A DNA stretch of 43,091 bases from Clostridia bacterium. GTDB taxonomy: Bacteria > Bacillota > Clostridia > UBA1212 > UBA1255. Position 1 is the stretch's first letter. Each line of letters opens with the position of its first letter. Both the position numbers and the translations under genes were made by a program. The notes beneath the pieces were generated by a model, which worked only from the letters and a program-made list of their open reading frames with translations, ran no database searches and was not told where the DNA came from. The stretch covers positions 1-43,091 of the forward strand of contig JAGBGO010000012.1 of the NCBI GenBank assembly GCA_017935905.1, given 5' to 3'. Shown here one piece after another: positions 25,844-33,955 of this stretch.

Positions 25844-26782
25844 ATGGAGAATTTTGCAGATCGTTTACTTGGAAAGATTCAGGAGATGAAGAGTCCGGTG
25901 GTTGCCGGTTTGGATCCCAATTACGATAAGATTCCGGATTGTGTAAAGAAGAATTATAAGAGTGTGGGCTCTGCGTTGTTTGCATTTAACAAAGGCTTGA
26001 TTGATGCACTTTACGATATCGTTCCCGCCGTAAAGCCTCAGCTTGCGTACTACGAAATGTACGGACTTTCCGGTTTGATTGCTTTTAAGGCTACGGTGGA
26101 TTATGCCAAGTCTAAAGGCATGATCGTCATTGCAGACGGCAAGCGAAACGATATCGGCACCACTTCCGAAGCGTACGCTAAAGCTTATCTGGAGACTCTG
26201 GAGAAGGACAGCATTGCAGAAGATCCTACCATGCCGGTGAAAGAAGGCGCATTCGATTGCGATGCATTGACGGTGAATCCTTATTTGGGTGCAGACGGTA
26301 TTCTGCCTTTTGTCAAGTTGTGCGAAGCCAACGGCAGAGGTATTTTCTCTTTGGTCAAAACTTCCAATAAATCTTCCGGACAGCTCCAGGATCTGAAGAC
26401 GGAAAGCGGTCTTACCATCAGCGAAACCGTTGCTACGTTGGTAGATGAATGGGGTGCTTCTTGCGTAGGCAAGATGGGTTATTCTTCCGTAGGCGCCGTT
26501 GTAGGTGCTACGTATCCGGAAGAAGCGGAGAATCTTCGTAAGAAAATGCCTCGCGCCATCATTTTGGTGCCCGGTTACGGCGCACAAGGCGGCGATGCAC
26601 GCTCTGTATCCGTGAACTTTAACAAAGACGGTTTAGGCGCCATTGTAAACGCATCTCGCAGCATTATGTACGCTTACAAAGCGGACAAGCGTGCCGGCAA
26701 GTTTACGGAAGAACAGTACGCATTAGCGGCTCGGGATGAGGCGGCTGAAATGAGCAAAGCGATTATGGCGGCGATTTCCTAA
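25844..26782 (+). CDS. pyrF: Orotidine 5'-phosphate decarboxylase
   Basis: PyrF decarboxylates OMP to UMP. The 312-residue size fits the type 2 group of the family. It shows VVAGLDPNYDKIP at the N-terminus, the catalytic VIADGKRNDIGTTSEAYAKA segment with the Lys/Asp array, CDALTVNPYLGADG, and the phosphate-binding VPGYGAQGGDARSV. The ATG at 25844 follows GGGAGG (25830-25835) with 8 bases spacing; a longer frame exists upstream but overlaps pyrC and has no ribosome site. It is the fourth gene of the operon. Confidence 0.97.
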   Translation: MENFADRLLGKIQEMKSPVVAGLDPNYDKIPDCVKKNYKSVGSALFAFNKGLIDALYDIVPAVKPQLAYYEMYGLSGLIAFKATVDYAKSKGMIVIADGKRNDIGTTSEAYAKAYLETLEKDSIAEDPTMPVKEGAFDCDALTVNPYLGADGILPFVKLCEANGRGIFSLVKTSNKSSGQLQDLKTESGLTISETVATLVDEWGASCVGKMGYSSVGAVVGATYPEEAENLRKKMPRAIILVPGYGAQGGDARSVSVNFNKDGLGAIVNASRSIMYAYKADKRAGKFTEEQYALAARDEAAEMSKAIMAAIS

Positions 26783-26800
26783 GAAAGGGATTTAGGTAAG

Positions 26801-27589
26801 ATGGAGTATAATTTAACCATTGTTAAGACGGAACATTTACTTCCCAATATTGTATCCATGCTGCTGGATATTACGGAGGTTTCTGAGGAAATTCTTCCAG
26901 GACAGTTCTTCCAGGTTACTTGCGGCGGCGATACGTATTTACGGCGTCCCATCAGTGTTTGTGACGTAACCGAGTATGAAGGGACCAAGGTGCTTCGCCT
27001 TGTGCTGGAAGTAAAGGGAAAGGGCACCCATTTGTTGGCAGAGAAGAAAGTCGGGGACGTGCTGTGCGTCCTTGGACCTTTCGGCAGAGGCTTTAATTTA
27101 AACGACGTTGCGAAAGCAGATTTGATCGGCGGTGGTTTGGGTGTTTGTCCTTTGCTGTATTTAACTCGTGCGTTGGTTCAAAAGGGCGTGGAAACCTGTG
27201 TGTTCGTAGGTTTCAGAAATCAGGCGGCCATCTTCCTTACAGAAGATTTCAAGGCTTTAGGTGCCCACGTGGTTGTTTCTACGGATGACGGCAGTTTTGG
27301 CGAAGCCGGCTATGCTATTCAGGTCTATAAGAACCATTTTACCGAGAAACCGGATATGCTCTATACCTGCGGCCCGCAAGTGATGATGAACACGGTAGTG
27401 GCATTTGCGGACGAACAGGAAATTTTATATCAGGAATCCAGAGAAGAACGGATGGGCTGCGGCTTCGGCGCTTGCCTGGTTTGCGCTTGCAAGATGCAAG
27501 ACGATTCTATGGGACACGTTTGTAAAGACGGTCCCGTGTTCGGAACCGGTATGCTCAGCGTAGGGGGGAAGGTGGCACATCATGGCTGA
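26801..27589 (+). CDS. pyrK: Dihydroorotate dehydrogenase electron transfer subunit PyrK
   Basis: PyrK passes electrons from PyrD to NAD+ through FAD and a 2Fe-2S cluster. The 262 residues show the FAD-binding YLRRPISVCDV and GKGTHLLAEK, the NAD-binding GGGLGVCPLLYLTRAL, and the C-terminal iron-sulfur ligands in GCGFGACLVCACKM with a fourth Cys in GHVCKDGPVF. The stop overlaps the pyrD start by 8 bases, which suits co-production of two subunits of one complex. Confidence 0.97.
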   Translation: MEYNLTIVKTEHLLPNIVSMLLDITEVSEEILPGQFFQVTCGGDTYLRRPISVCDVTEYEGTKVLRLVLEVKGKGTHLLAEKKVGDVLCVLGPFGRGFNLNDVAKADLIGGGLGVCPLLYLTRALVQKGVETCVFVGFRNQAAIFLTEDFKALGAHVVVSTDDGSFGEAGYAIQVYKNHFTEKPDMLYTCGPQVMMNTVVAFADEQEILYQESREERMGCGFGACLVCACKMQDDSMGHVCKDGPVFGTGMLSVGGKVAHHG

Positions 27590-28502
27590 TTTGAATTTAT
27601 CGGTAGATATTGGCGGATTGAAACTTCACTCTCCGGTGATCGCGGCTTCCGGCACCTTTGGCTTTGGCCACGAATTTGAGCCTTATGCGGACTTAAACCG
27701 TTTGGGCGGCATTTCGGTAAAAGGTCTTACGTTGAAACCCAGACAAGGCAATCCGGCCCCTCGTATTGCGGAAACTGCAGGGGGTATCTTAAACAGTGTA
27801 GGGTTGCAGAATCCCGGCGTGGAAGCGTTCATTGAGAAAGAAATTCCTTATTTGAGACAGTTTAAGACCAAGATTATTGCGAACTTAGCCGGCTCTTGCG
27901 AAGATGATTACGTACAGGCTGCAGCGCTTTTGAATGAAGCGGACGTGGATGCGGTGGAGCTGAACGTTTCTTGCCCCAACGTGAAAGCGGGTTGCGCAGC
28001 ATTCGGTCAAGACCCTGTTGCTTTGGAAGGTTTAGTGAAAGCGGTGCGGAAAGTGCTTCCTGCCAAGCCTTTGATTATTAAACTGACCCCCAACGTTACC
28101 AGCATTGCGGAAACTGCCCGTGCTGCCGTTTCCGGCGGTGCAGACGCAGTATCGCTGATTAACACCCTCCTTGGGATGAAAATTGATGCAAGACGCATGC
28201 GCCCCGTACTTGCCAACGTAACCGGCGGTATGTCCGGCCCTTGTGTAAAGCCCGTAGCCCTTCGTATGGTCTATGAGGTGTCTAAGGCCGTTAACGTGCC
28301 TATTATCGGTATGGGCGGCATTGAAACAGGCGAAGATGCGGCAGAATTTATCTTAGCAGGTGCATCTGCCGTGCAAGTGGGAACCGCAAATTTAGTTCAT
28401 CCCAATGCGGTAACTAAGGTGGAAGATGGTTTGATTCAGTACATGCAAGATATGAAATTCACTTCTATTGCAGATTTCCGTGGGAAATTGCAGATTGGTT
28501 AA
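27582..28502 (+). CDS. pyrD: Dihydroorotate dehydrogenase (NAD+), catalytic subunit PyrD type 1B
   Basis: PyrD oxidises dihydroorotate to orotate with FMN. The 306-residue protein shows SPVIAASGTFGFGHEF, the catalytic-Cys segment VELNVSCPNVKAG, KLTPNVTSI and IGMGGIETGEDAAEFILAGA, which binds the FMN phosphate. The partner PyrK just upstream fixes it as the type 1B, NAD-linked enzyme. The two coding regions overlap by 8 bases. Confidence 0.98.
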   Translation: MADLNLSVDIGGLKLHSPVIAASGTFGFGHEFEPYADLNRLGGISVKGLTLKPRQGNPAPRIAETAGGILNSVGLQNPGVEAFIEKEIPYLRQFKTKIIANLAGSCEDDYVQAAALLNEADVDAVELNVSCPNVKAGCAAFGQDPVALEGLVKAVRKVLPAKPLIIKLTPNVTSIAETARAAVSGGADAVSLINTLLGMKIDARRMRPVLANVTGGMSGPCVKPVALRMVYEVSKAVNVPIIGMGGIETGEDAAEFILAGASAVQVGTANLVHPNAVTKVEDGLIQYMQDMKFTSIADFRGKLQIG

Positions 28503-28520
28503 GAGAGGAGACTTTGGATT

Positions 28521-29420
28521 ATGAAGAAAGATAAGTTGGTTGAAATGCTGTATCAGACGGAGGCTTTCAAAGTAGCCCCTGCTGACAAACCTTTTTGGTA
28601 CACGTCGGGTAAATTGGGACCTTTTTACATCAATACCCACTATTTGTACGGGTCCGGAAAGGCTGCAGAAGATTTGCTGGCGAAGATTGACAGCACCAAA
28701 GCGGGTATTGCAGACGAAACTTCGATGCAGAAGGCGATGACCGCCATGCTTTTGGAAGAAACCATGAAGACGTACAAAGAGAATGACGTTTATCATCAAT
28801 TGATCGATGGCTTGGTGGCAGAAATTCGTAACACCATGGATTTGGACGAGATTGACTTTATTTCCGGCGGCGAGCGTCGCGACTGGTTCTTCTCCATTCC
28901 TTGCGCTCAAATTTTGAAGAAGCCCCATTTGACGCTGTTTAAGGACGGTGGCGCTGTGATCGGCTACGGTGACACCATGATGCCCGTAGGAGACGACAGT
29001 TTGGGCGGCGCAGTTTGCCTGCACATTGCAGACCTTGTTACGGAGGCTTCCAGCTACGTGCGCGCTTGGATTCCTTTTATCGAGCGTATCGGCGGCGTGA
29101 TGAAAGATACGTTTGCCATCGTAGACAGACGCCAGGGTGGCGGCGAGATTCTGCGTAAAATGAACGTGAATCTGCATACGATGATGGCGGTAGAGGAAAG
29201 CTTCTTCTTGAAAGCGTTTGATTTGAAGTTTATTGACGAAGGACAACTTGCCCAGCTTCAGGCCTATGAGAAGAATCCGGATGCTGCTATGAAGACGTTC
29301 TTTAAGGAACACCCGGATTTCTTAGAGAAGACTTTGGCGGCTGACCCCGCTTATGGCGGAGAAAAAGCCAAGAAACGGGCAGAACTTTGCGTAGAAAAAG
29401 GATTTCATTTGCCCGCTTAA
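28521..29420 (+). CDS. pyrE: Orotate phosphoribosyltransferase-like protein, atypical
   Basis: By position this should be PyrE, which makes OMP from orotate and PRPP. At 299 residues it is about 90 longer than usual. The N-terminus has FWYTSGKLGPFYINTHY like OPRTs, and IVDRRQGGGEILRK matches the VDRxEGG strand that follows the PRPP loop. The loop itself, normally an acidic pair plus TTGGS, is replaced by IADLVTEASSYVR. An extra Lys/Glu-rich stretch (about residues 50-110) and a long C-terminal tail (from about 240) add length. GAGAGGAG precedes the ATG. It is the last gene of the operon; I see no second pyrE here. Function as OPRT is likely from context but not shown by the motif. Confidence 0.8.
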   Translation: MKKDKLVEMLYQTEAFKVAPADKPFWYTSGKLGPFYINTHYLYGSGKAAEDLLAKIDSTKAGIADETSMQKAMTAMLLEETMKTYKENDVYHQLIDGLVAEIRNTMDLDEIDFISGGERRDWFFSIPCAQILKKPHLTLFKDGGAVIGYGDTMMPVGDDSLGGAVCLHIADLVTEASSYVRAWIPFIERIGGVMKDTFAIVDRRQGGGEILRKMNVNLHTMMAVEESFFLKAFDLKFIDEGQLAQLQAYEKNPDAAMKTFFKEHPDFLEKTLAADPAYGGEKAKKRAELCVEKGFHLPA

Positions 29421-29431
29421 TCCCGCTTAAT
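29412..29431 (+). repeat. Tandem 10-bp duplication at the pyrE stop
   Basis: CCCGCTTAAT occurs twice in tandem (29412-29421 and 29422-29431), the first copy containing the pyrE stop TAA. The second copy joins a short inverted repeat (CCCG...CGGG, 29422-29441) that may act as a weak terminator. Confidence 0.6.
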
Positions 29432-29607
29432 TAAGAACGGGAAGATGCTTTTAATGCGAAACTTCCCAGTACTGCAACAATGGATGCAACACTTAGGAGC
29501 AAGATACTGTCAGGGTGTCTTGCTCCGATTTCTTCTGCGTAGAACAGGAAGCAGGCTGCGAACAAAGACAGAAACGTCATTAACAGATAACAAATATTTT
29601 GTTTCAT
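29431..29607 (-). CDS. Small two-helix membrane protein, function unknown
   Basis: A 58-residue protein starting MKQNICYLLMTFLSLF. Two hydrophobic helices lie at about 4-23 and 34-53, separated by EEIGARHPDS, and a short Ser/Arg tail ends it. The frame is open further upstream to 29733. The ATG at 29607 is chosen because AAGGAGG sits 7 bases before it. A TATAAT on the minus strand (29656-29651) could be its -10. It converges on pyrE and diverges from nfo. I do not recognise the family; DUF-type small membrane proteins of this shape are common in Clostridia. Confidence 0.65.
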   Translation of the reverse strand: MKQNICYLLMTFLSLFAACFLFYAEEIGARHPDSILLLSVASIVAVLGSFALKASSRS

Positions 29608-29661
29608 TTGATTCGCCTCCTTACAGATAGTTTGGCAAAGCAGAAAGGAAATTATACAATC

Positions 29662-29690
29662 TTGCACGGAAACTTGCTTTCGTTTATAAT
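29662..29690 (+). promoter_or_regulatory. Promoter of nfo-pgeF
   Basis: TTGCAC (29662-29667), a 17-bp spacer and TATAAT (29685-29690), 32 bases before the nfo start. Confidence 0.75.
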
Positions 29691-29722
29691 AAAACAAATG
29701 AAAAGAAGGGAGTAGAACCGCT

Positions 29723-30553
29723 ATGCTAACCATCGGTTGTCATCTTTCAAATTCAAAAGGATACGTCAATATGTGCAAAGAAGCACTGTCTATTGATGCA
29801 AATACGTTTCAATTTTTTACCCGGAATCCAAGAGGCGGCCAGGCGAAAGCCATTGACCCCGAAGACGCGGCTCGCTGTAGGGAGATGATGGCAGAACACC
29901 AATTCGGAAAGATCTTAGCTCACGCCCCCTATACCTTAAACCCTTGCGCAGAGAAGCAATACGTGCGGGAGTTTACCTGGAATACCATGGCAGACGACCT
30001 TGTCCGTATGGAAAGCACTCCGGGCAACTTATATAATTTTCACCCGGGCAGCCACGTAGGGCAGGGGATTGAAAAGGGCATTGAACTGATTACAGCCTGT
30101 TTGAATGACATTTTGAAACCGGAACAAACCACCACGGTACTTTTGGAGACTATGTCCGGTAAAGGCAGCGAAGTGGGCGGCCGTTTTGAGGAAATTGCAG
30201 CGATTATTCAAGGCAGCGAACTGGGCGACCATTTGGGTGTTTGCCTGGATACTTGCCACGTGTATGATGCCGGCTATGATATTGTACAGAATTTAGACGG
30301 CGTGCTGGAAGAATTTGACAAAGTAATAGGCTTGGAACGTCTGAAAGCCATTCATATTAACGACAGCAAGAATCCCTTCCAAAGCCATAAGGACCGCCAT
30401 GAAAAGATTGGAGAGGGGTCTATTGGAATTGAAGCTTTCTCTCGGATTATCAATCATCCTGCATTGCGGAATTTGCCCTTCTTCTTGGAAACCCCTAATG
30501 AATTAGACGGCTATGGAGATGAAATTCGCAGGTTGAGAGGACTTTACGTATGA
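29723..30553 (+). CDS. nfo: Endonuclease IV (AP endonuclease)
   Basis: Endonuclease IV cuts DNA 5' to abasic sites in base-excision repair, using three zinc ions. The 276 residues show the TIM-barrel metal ligands: [55 protein letters not shown] and [23 protein letters not shown]. All signature segments are intact. GGGAG precedes the ATG. The last four bases overlap the start of the next gene (ATGA type), so the two are translated together. Confidence 0.98.
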   Translation: MLTIGCHLSNSKGYVNMCKEALSIDANTFQFFTRNPRGGQAKAIDPEDAARCREMMAEHQFGKILAHAPYTLNPCAEKQYVREFTWNTMADDLVRMESTPGNLYNFHPGSHVGQGIEKGIELITACLNDILKPEQTTTVLLETMSGKGSEVGGRFEEIAAIIQGSELGDHLGVCLDTCHVYDAGYDIVQNLDGVLEEFDKVIGLERLKAIHINDSKNPFQSHKDRHEKIGEGSIGIEAFSRIINHPALRNLPFFLETPNELDGYGDEIRRLRGLYV

Positions 30554-31305
30554 TTCGGTACGATTTCGGCGATTCCCGCGTCCGTTGCGGTTTCACAACG
30601 CGGGAAGGGGGCGTATCGCCTTTTCCGGTGCATGCTATGAATATGAGTTTCACCCGAGAGCCGAGTACGGCGAACGTATTGGAAAATTACCGCCGCGCAG
30701 CCGTGGAATTAGGCGTGGATTTTGAGGGGATGACCGGGGTGAAACAAGTTCACGGCCGGGACGTGTTGTTGGTGACCGGGGAGAACGTAGGATTGAATAA
30801 AAATGGCAATTACGATGCCATGATCACTCAAACACCGGGGATTACCCTTTGTACGGTGCATGCGGATTGCACCCCGATATTTTTGTATGACCCCAAGCAT
30901 TGCGCCGTGGCGGCCATTCATTCCGGCTGGCGCAGCACGGTTTTGAAAATTGCAAAAGAAACTGTGGAAGCTATGGAGAAACATTTTGGGACGTGTCCCC
31001 GGGATTTGCAAGCCGTGATTGGACCGGCAATCCATATCGATGCCTTCGAGGTGGATGCAGACGTTTATACAGCGTTTGGCGAGGCTTTTCCATGTTTGAT
31101 CGATGATCCTGCGTTATGCCGGAGAGCATCGGTTAAATGGCATTTATCCGTTCCCGGTTTTGTATATCATACGCTCATAGAAAGCGGTGTGCATCAAATT
31201 TATTGGGATCATCGTTGTACGTTTCAAAATGAACAGCTTTTCTTCTCCCATCGCAGAGACCGAGGTACAACGGGCGCGATGGCGGGCATCATCGGAATTC
31301 TCTGA
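30550..31305 (+). CDS. pgeF: YfiH/PgeF family protein (purine nucleoside phosphorylase/peptidoglycan editing)
   Basis: This copper/zinc-binding DUF152 family has been linked to removal of wrong amino acids from cell-wall precursors and to purine nucleoside phosphorylase and laccase-like activity. The 251 residues show [25 protein letters not shown] with the metal Cys/His, and [20 protein letters not shown], all family signatures. It ends in [18 protein letters not shown]. The start overlaps the nfo stop by four bases. Which activity matters here cannot be read from the sequence. Confidence 0.9.
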   Translation: MIRYDFGDSRVRCGFTTREGGVSPFPVHAMNMSFTREPSTANVLENYRRAAVELGVDFEGMTGVKQVHGRDVLLVTGENVGLNKNGNYDAMITQTPGITLCTVHADCTPIFLYDPKHCAVAAIHSGWRSTVLKIAKETVEAMEKHFGTCPRDLQAVIGPAIHIDAFEVDADVYTAFGEAFPCLIDDPALCRRASVKWHLSVPGFVYHTLIESGVHQIYWDHRCTFQNEQLFFSHRRDRGTTGAMAGIIGIL

Positions 31306-31345
31306 TTTGAATGTGGGCGGTATGTTAAATGGCTTGGAAAAGATA

Positions 31346-31376
31346 TTTACATACCGCAAAATGCGTTTTTACATAC
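31346..31376 (+). repeat. Direct repeat TTTACATAC upstream of lspA
   Basis: TTTACATAC occurs at 31346-31354 and 31368-31376, starts 22 bases apart. Between them CGCA-AAA-TGCG and a T run form a small hairpin that may end the nfo-pgeF message. Confidence 0.5.
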
Positions 31377-31391
31377 TTCTTAGCGTGTAAT

Positions 31392-31420
31392 TTGCAAAAA
31401 GTAACGATGTCCAGTATAAT
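31392..31420 (+). promoter_or_regulatory. Promoter of the lspA unit
   Basis: TTGCAA (31392-31397), a 17-bp spacer and a perfect TATAAT (31415-31420), 21 bases before the lspA start. Confidence 0.8.
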
Positions 31421-31441
31421 GTTGGATTAAGGAGGCGGGTT

Positions 31442-31999
31442 ATGAAGAAACCGGCGGTTGTAAGAGCAATGATTTATACTGCAATTTCTATTGGATTGGT
31501 GCTTTTGGATCAATTTACTAAATGGCTGATTACAATAACCATTCCCTATGGCAGTTTTGTATCTGTCATCGGTGATTTTTTCTCTATTTCCCACGTACTG
31601 AACACCGGCGCCGCTTGGGGCGTTTTGTCGGATTACACATGGTTGCTTTCCTGCGTCACGTTTGTAGCGTGCCTGATTTTGTGTTATTTGATTGCCGTAT
31701 CTACCCATAAATGGTTTACGGCGTCTTATATTATGATTTTAAGTGGTGCCTTAGGCAATTTAGTAGACCGAATTTTTCGGGGAGAAGTGGTGGACTTCTT
31801 GAGCTTCCGCTTTGGCACTTATGATTTTCCCAGTTTCAACGTGGCAGATATTTGTATTACTTGCGGTTGTATATTGCTGATGATTTTGGTGATACTTCCT
31901 TCCAAGAAAGACAAGCCCTTGTTTAAGCAGGGCAGTTTGGCGGCGCGCTTTTTAACGTCGGAGAAGAAATCGGAGGATTCAGATGCCTCTGTACAATGA
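31442..31999 (+). CDS. lspA: Lipoprotein signal peptidase (signal peptidase II)
   Basis: LspA removes signal peptides from prolipoproteins in the membrane. The 185 residues contain four hydrophobic helices. The signatures are LDQFTKWLI, HVLNTGAAWGVL, and the catalytic Asp pair in ALGNLVDRIFRGEVVDFLSF and PSFNVADICIT. The basic tail of about 35 residues is a little longer than usual. AAGGAGG precedes the ATG. The 3' end overlaps the next gene by 17 bases. Confidence 0.97.
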   Translation: MKKPAVVRAMIYTAISIGLVLLDQFTKWLITITIPYGSFVSVIGDFFSISHVLNTGAAWGVLSDYTWLLSCVTFVACLILCYLIAVSTHKWFTASYIMILSGALGNLVDRIFRGEVVDFLSFRFGTYDFPSFNVADICITCGCILLMILVILPSKKDKPLFKQGSLAARFLTSEKKSEDSDASVQ

Positions 32000-32942
32000 T
32001 TGTTTGGAAGACGAAGAACTGATCGCAAAAGCGCAAACCGATTTTACCCGGTTAGATGCGTTGCTGCCTGTTTTGTTTCCCGATGCCATTCCCAGCCGAA
32101 GCCGTGCTTGCAAATTGATTGAAGCCGGGCGGGTTTGGGTGAATGACAAATTAGGCAAGGCCAGCGGAAAGGGTAAAATGGGGGATGAAATTCGCATTTT
32201 ACTTCCGCCACCGGAACCTACCCAAGCAGAGCCGGAAGCGATTCCTTTGAATATCGTCTATGAAGATCATACGTTGATTGTGATCAATAAACCCAGGGGG
32301 ATGGTGGTCCATCCGGCTGCCGGGAATCCTACGGGAACGTTGGTCAACGGACTTTTGTACCACTGTAAAGATTTATCCGCCGTTGGCGGAGTAGTTCGTC
32401 CCGGCATCGTACACCGCATTGACAAAGACACCACGGGACTTTTGGTAGTGGCAAAAGATGATCAAACCCATTTGGCTTTGTCGGAACAACTAAAGGACCA
32501 TTCTATGCACCGCATTTACGTAGCGGTGGTAGAGGGGATTGTGAAAGACGACGTAGGTACCGTTTGCGCGGGAATCGGGCGAAGCCAGAAAGACCGGAAG
32601 AAAATGTGCGTTACGGATAAGGGGAGAGCGGCGACCACCCATTTTACCGTGCTGGAACGGAATTATCAAAGCCGCACCACCTTGATTCAGTGCCGTCTGG
32701 AAACGGGCCGCACCCACCAAATTCGCGTGCACATGGCCTACGTGGGACATCCCGTTGTAGGAGATCCCGTATACGGAATTAAAAATGCACGGGGCATAGA
32801 GGGTCAAGCCCTCCACGCAATGAAACTGATCTTGGTACATCCGAACACCCAGGAGCGTATGACCTTTGAAGCACCGGTGCCGGAAGATTTCAAACGATTG
32901 CTCAAAACGTGCCATTTGGAAGGAGAGGGGATTTTGTTATGA
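31983..32942 (+). CDS. RluA family 23S rRNA/tRNA pseudouridine synthase (RluD-like)
   Basis: The family isomerises uridine to pseudouridine in large-subunit rRNA. The 319 residues begin with an S4 RNA-binding domain (DALLPVLFPDAIPSRSRACK, EAGRVWVNDK). The catalytic domain follows with NKPRGMVVHPAAG, the catalytic-Asp motif VHRIDKDTTGLLVVAK and ETGRTHQIRVHMAYVGHPVVGD. Domain order and length match RluD/YlyB, which usually follows lspA. The ATG at 31983 uses GGAGG at 31974-31978 inside the end of lspA. The stop overlaps the start of the glycosyltransferase gene (ATGA). Confidence 0.94.
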   Translation: MPLYNDCLEDEELIAKAQTDFTRLDALLPVLFPDAIPSRSRACKLIEAGRVWVNDKLGKASGKGKMGDEIRILLPPPEPTQAEPEAIPLNIVYEDHTLIVINKPRGMVVHPAAGNPTGTLVNGLLYHCKDLSAVGGVVRPGIVHRIDKDTTGLLVVAKDDQTHLALSEQLKDHSMHRIYVAVVEGIVKDDVGTVCAGIGRSQKDRKKMCVTDKGRAATTHFTVLERNYQSRTTLIQCRLETGRTHQIRVHMAYVGHPVVGDPVYGIKNARGIEGQALHAMKLILVHPNTQERMTFEAPVPEDFKRLLKTCHLEGEGILL

Positions 32943-33955
32943 AGAAAGTCAGCATTATCGTGCCTTGTTACAATGAACAGGAATCGCTGCCTTATTTCTG
33001 GCAGGCGATTTCAGAGGTGGCAGAGAAACTTTCACAATACACTTTTGAATTTATTTTCGTAGATGACGGATCTCGGGACGAGACCCTTTCGGTGCTGCGT
33101 GCGATGGCGGCAGAAGATGCCCGTATTCGTTATTTGTCCTTTTCCAGAAATTTCGGAAAAGAGGCGGCTATGTTTGCAGGTCTTGAAGCCAGCCGCGGAG
33201 ATTACGTTGCCATTATGGATGCGGATTTACAGGATCCCCCTGCTTTGATCCCGGAAATGCTGGACACCTTGGAACGTGAACCTTATGACTGCGTAGCGAC
33301 CCGCAGAGTGGATCGGAAAGGGGAGCCGCCCATTCGCTCTTTCTTTGCAAGACAATTTTACAAGTTGATGCATAAAATCAGCAAAACGGACATTGTGGAC
33401 GGTGCCCGAGATTTTAGGCTGATGAAGCGTAAAATGGTGGATTCGATTCTATCCTTGAAGGAATACAACCGTTTTTCAAAAGGCATTTTCGGCTGGGTTG
33501 GCTACCGAACCAAGTGGCTGGAATATGAGAACGTGGCAAGAGCCCACGGGGAAACCAAGTGGTCCTTCTGGAAATTGCTGTTCTATTCTGTAGACGGTAT
33601 CGTGGCTTTCTCTACAGTTCCTTTGGCGATTTCCTCTATTTTGGGCATCGTTTTTTGCTTCTTGTCTTTTGCGGCTTTGATTTTCGTGTTTGTGCGCCAG
33701 TTGATATGGCCGGATTCTTCTGCCTACGGTTGGCCCAGTGCTATGTGTATTTTGTTCTTTATCAGCGGTATTCAACTGTTTTTCATGGGTGTTTTGGGTC
33801 AATATTTGGCAAAAACCTACTTGGAAGTAAAGAAACGCCCGATTTATATCGTAGGGGAGACGGAAGCGGATCTTACAGATTTGCCTCAAACGCCTTCCAT
33901 TCCGGAGGATACGGTGCCGTCAGATGCAAAGGCTCCTTCGAAATCGGATGGGTGA
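32939..33955 (+). CDS. Family 2 glycosyltransferase with two C-terminal membrane helices (GtrB/YkcC-like)
   Basis: Proteins of this type transfer a sugar from a nucleotide sugar to undecaprenyl phosphate. The 338 residues show VSIIVPCYNEQESLPYF, FIFVDDGSRDETL and the metal site VAIMDADLQDPPAL. Two long hydrophobic helices (about 230-260 and 270-300) follow and the end is a Pro/Thr/Asp-rich tail. The ATG overlaps the RluA-family stop, so it belongs to the lspA transcript. The last 83 bases overlap the coding end of the converging gene. The tail (LTDLPQTPSIPEDTVPSD) is not part of the normal fold and looks as if it grew by read-through into that gene. Sugar and acceptor are unknown. Confidence 0.92.
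   Translation: MKKVSIIVPCYNEQESLPYFWQAISEVAEKLSQYTFEFIFVDDGSRDETLSVLRAMAAEDARIRYLSFSRNFGKEAAMFAGLEASRGDYVAIMDADLQDPPALIPEMLDTLEREPYDCVATRRVDRKGEPPIRSFFARQFYKLMHKISKTDIVDGARDFRLMKRKMVDSILSLKEYNRFSKGIFGWVGYRTKWLEYENVARAHGETKWSFWKLLFYSVDGIVAFSTVPLAISSILGIVFCFLSFAALIFVFVRQLIWPDSSAYGWPSAMCILFFISGIQLFFMGVLGQYLAKTYLEVKKRPIYIVGETEADLTDLPQTPSIPEDTVPSDAKAPSKSDG

Noticed and set aside
28392-29312. A 306-codon open frame on the minus strand, antisense to pyrE
   Set aside because: No start signal, Cys/His-rich shadow composition, and the plus strand carries the conserved operon gene.
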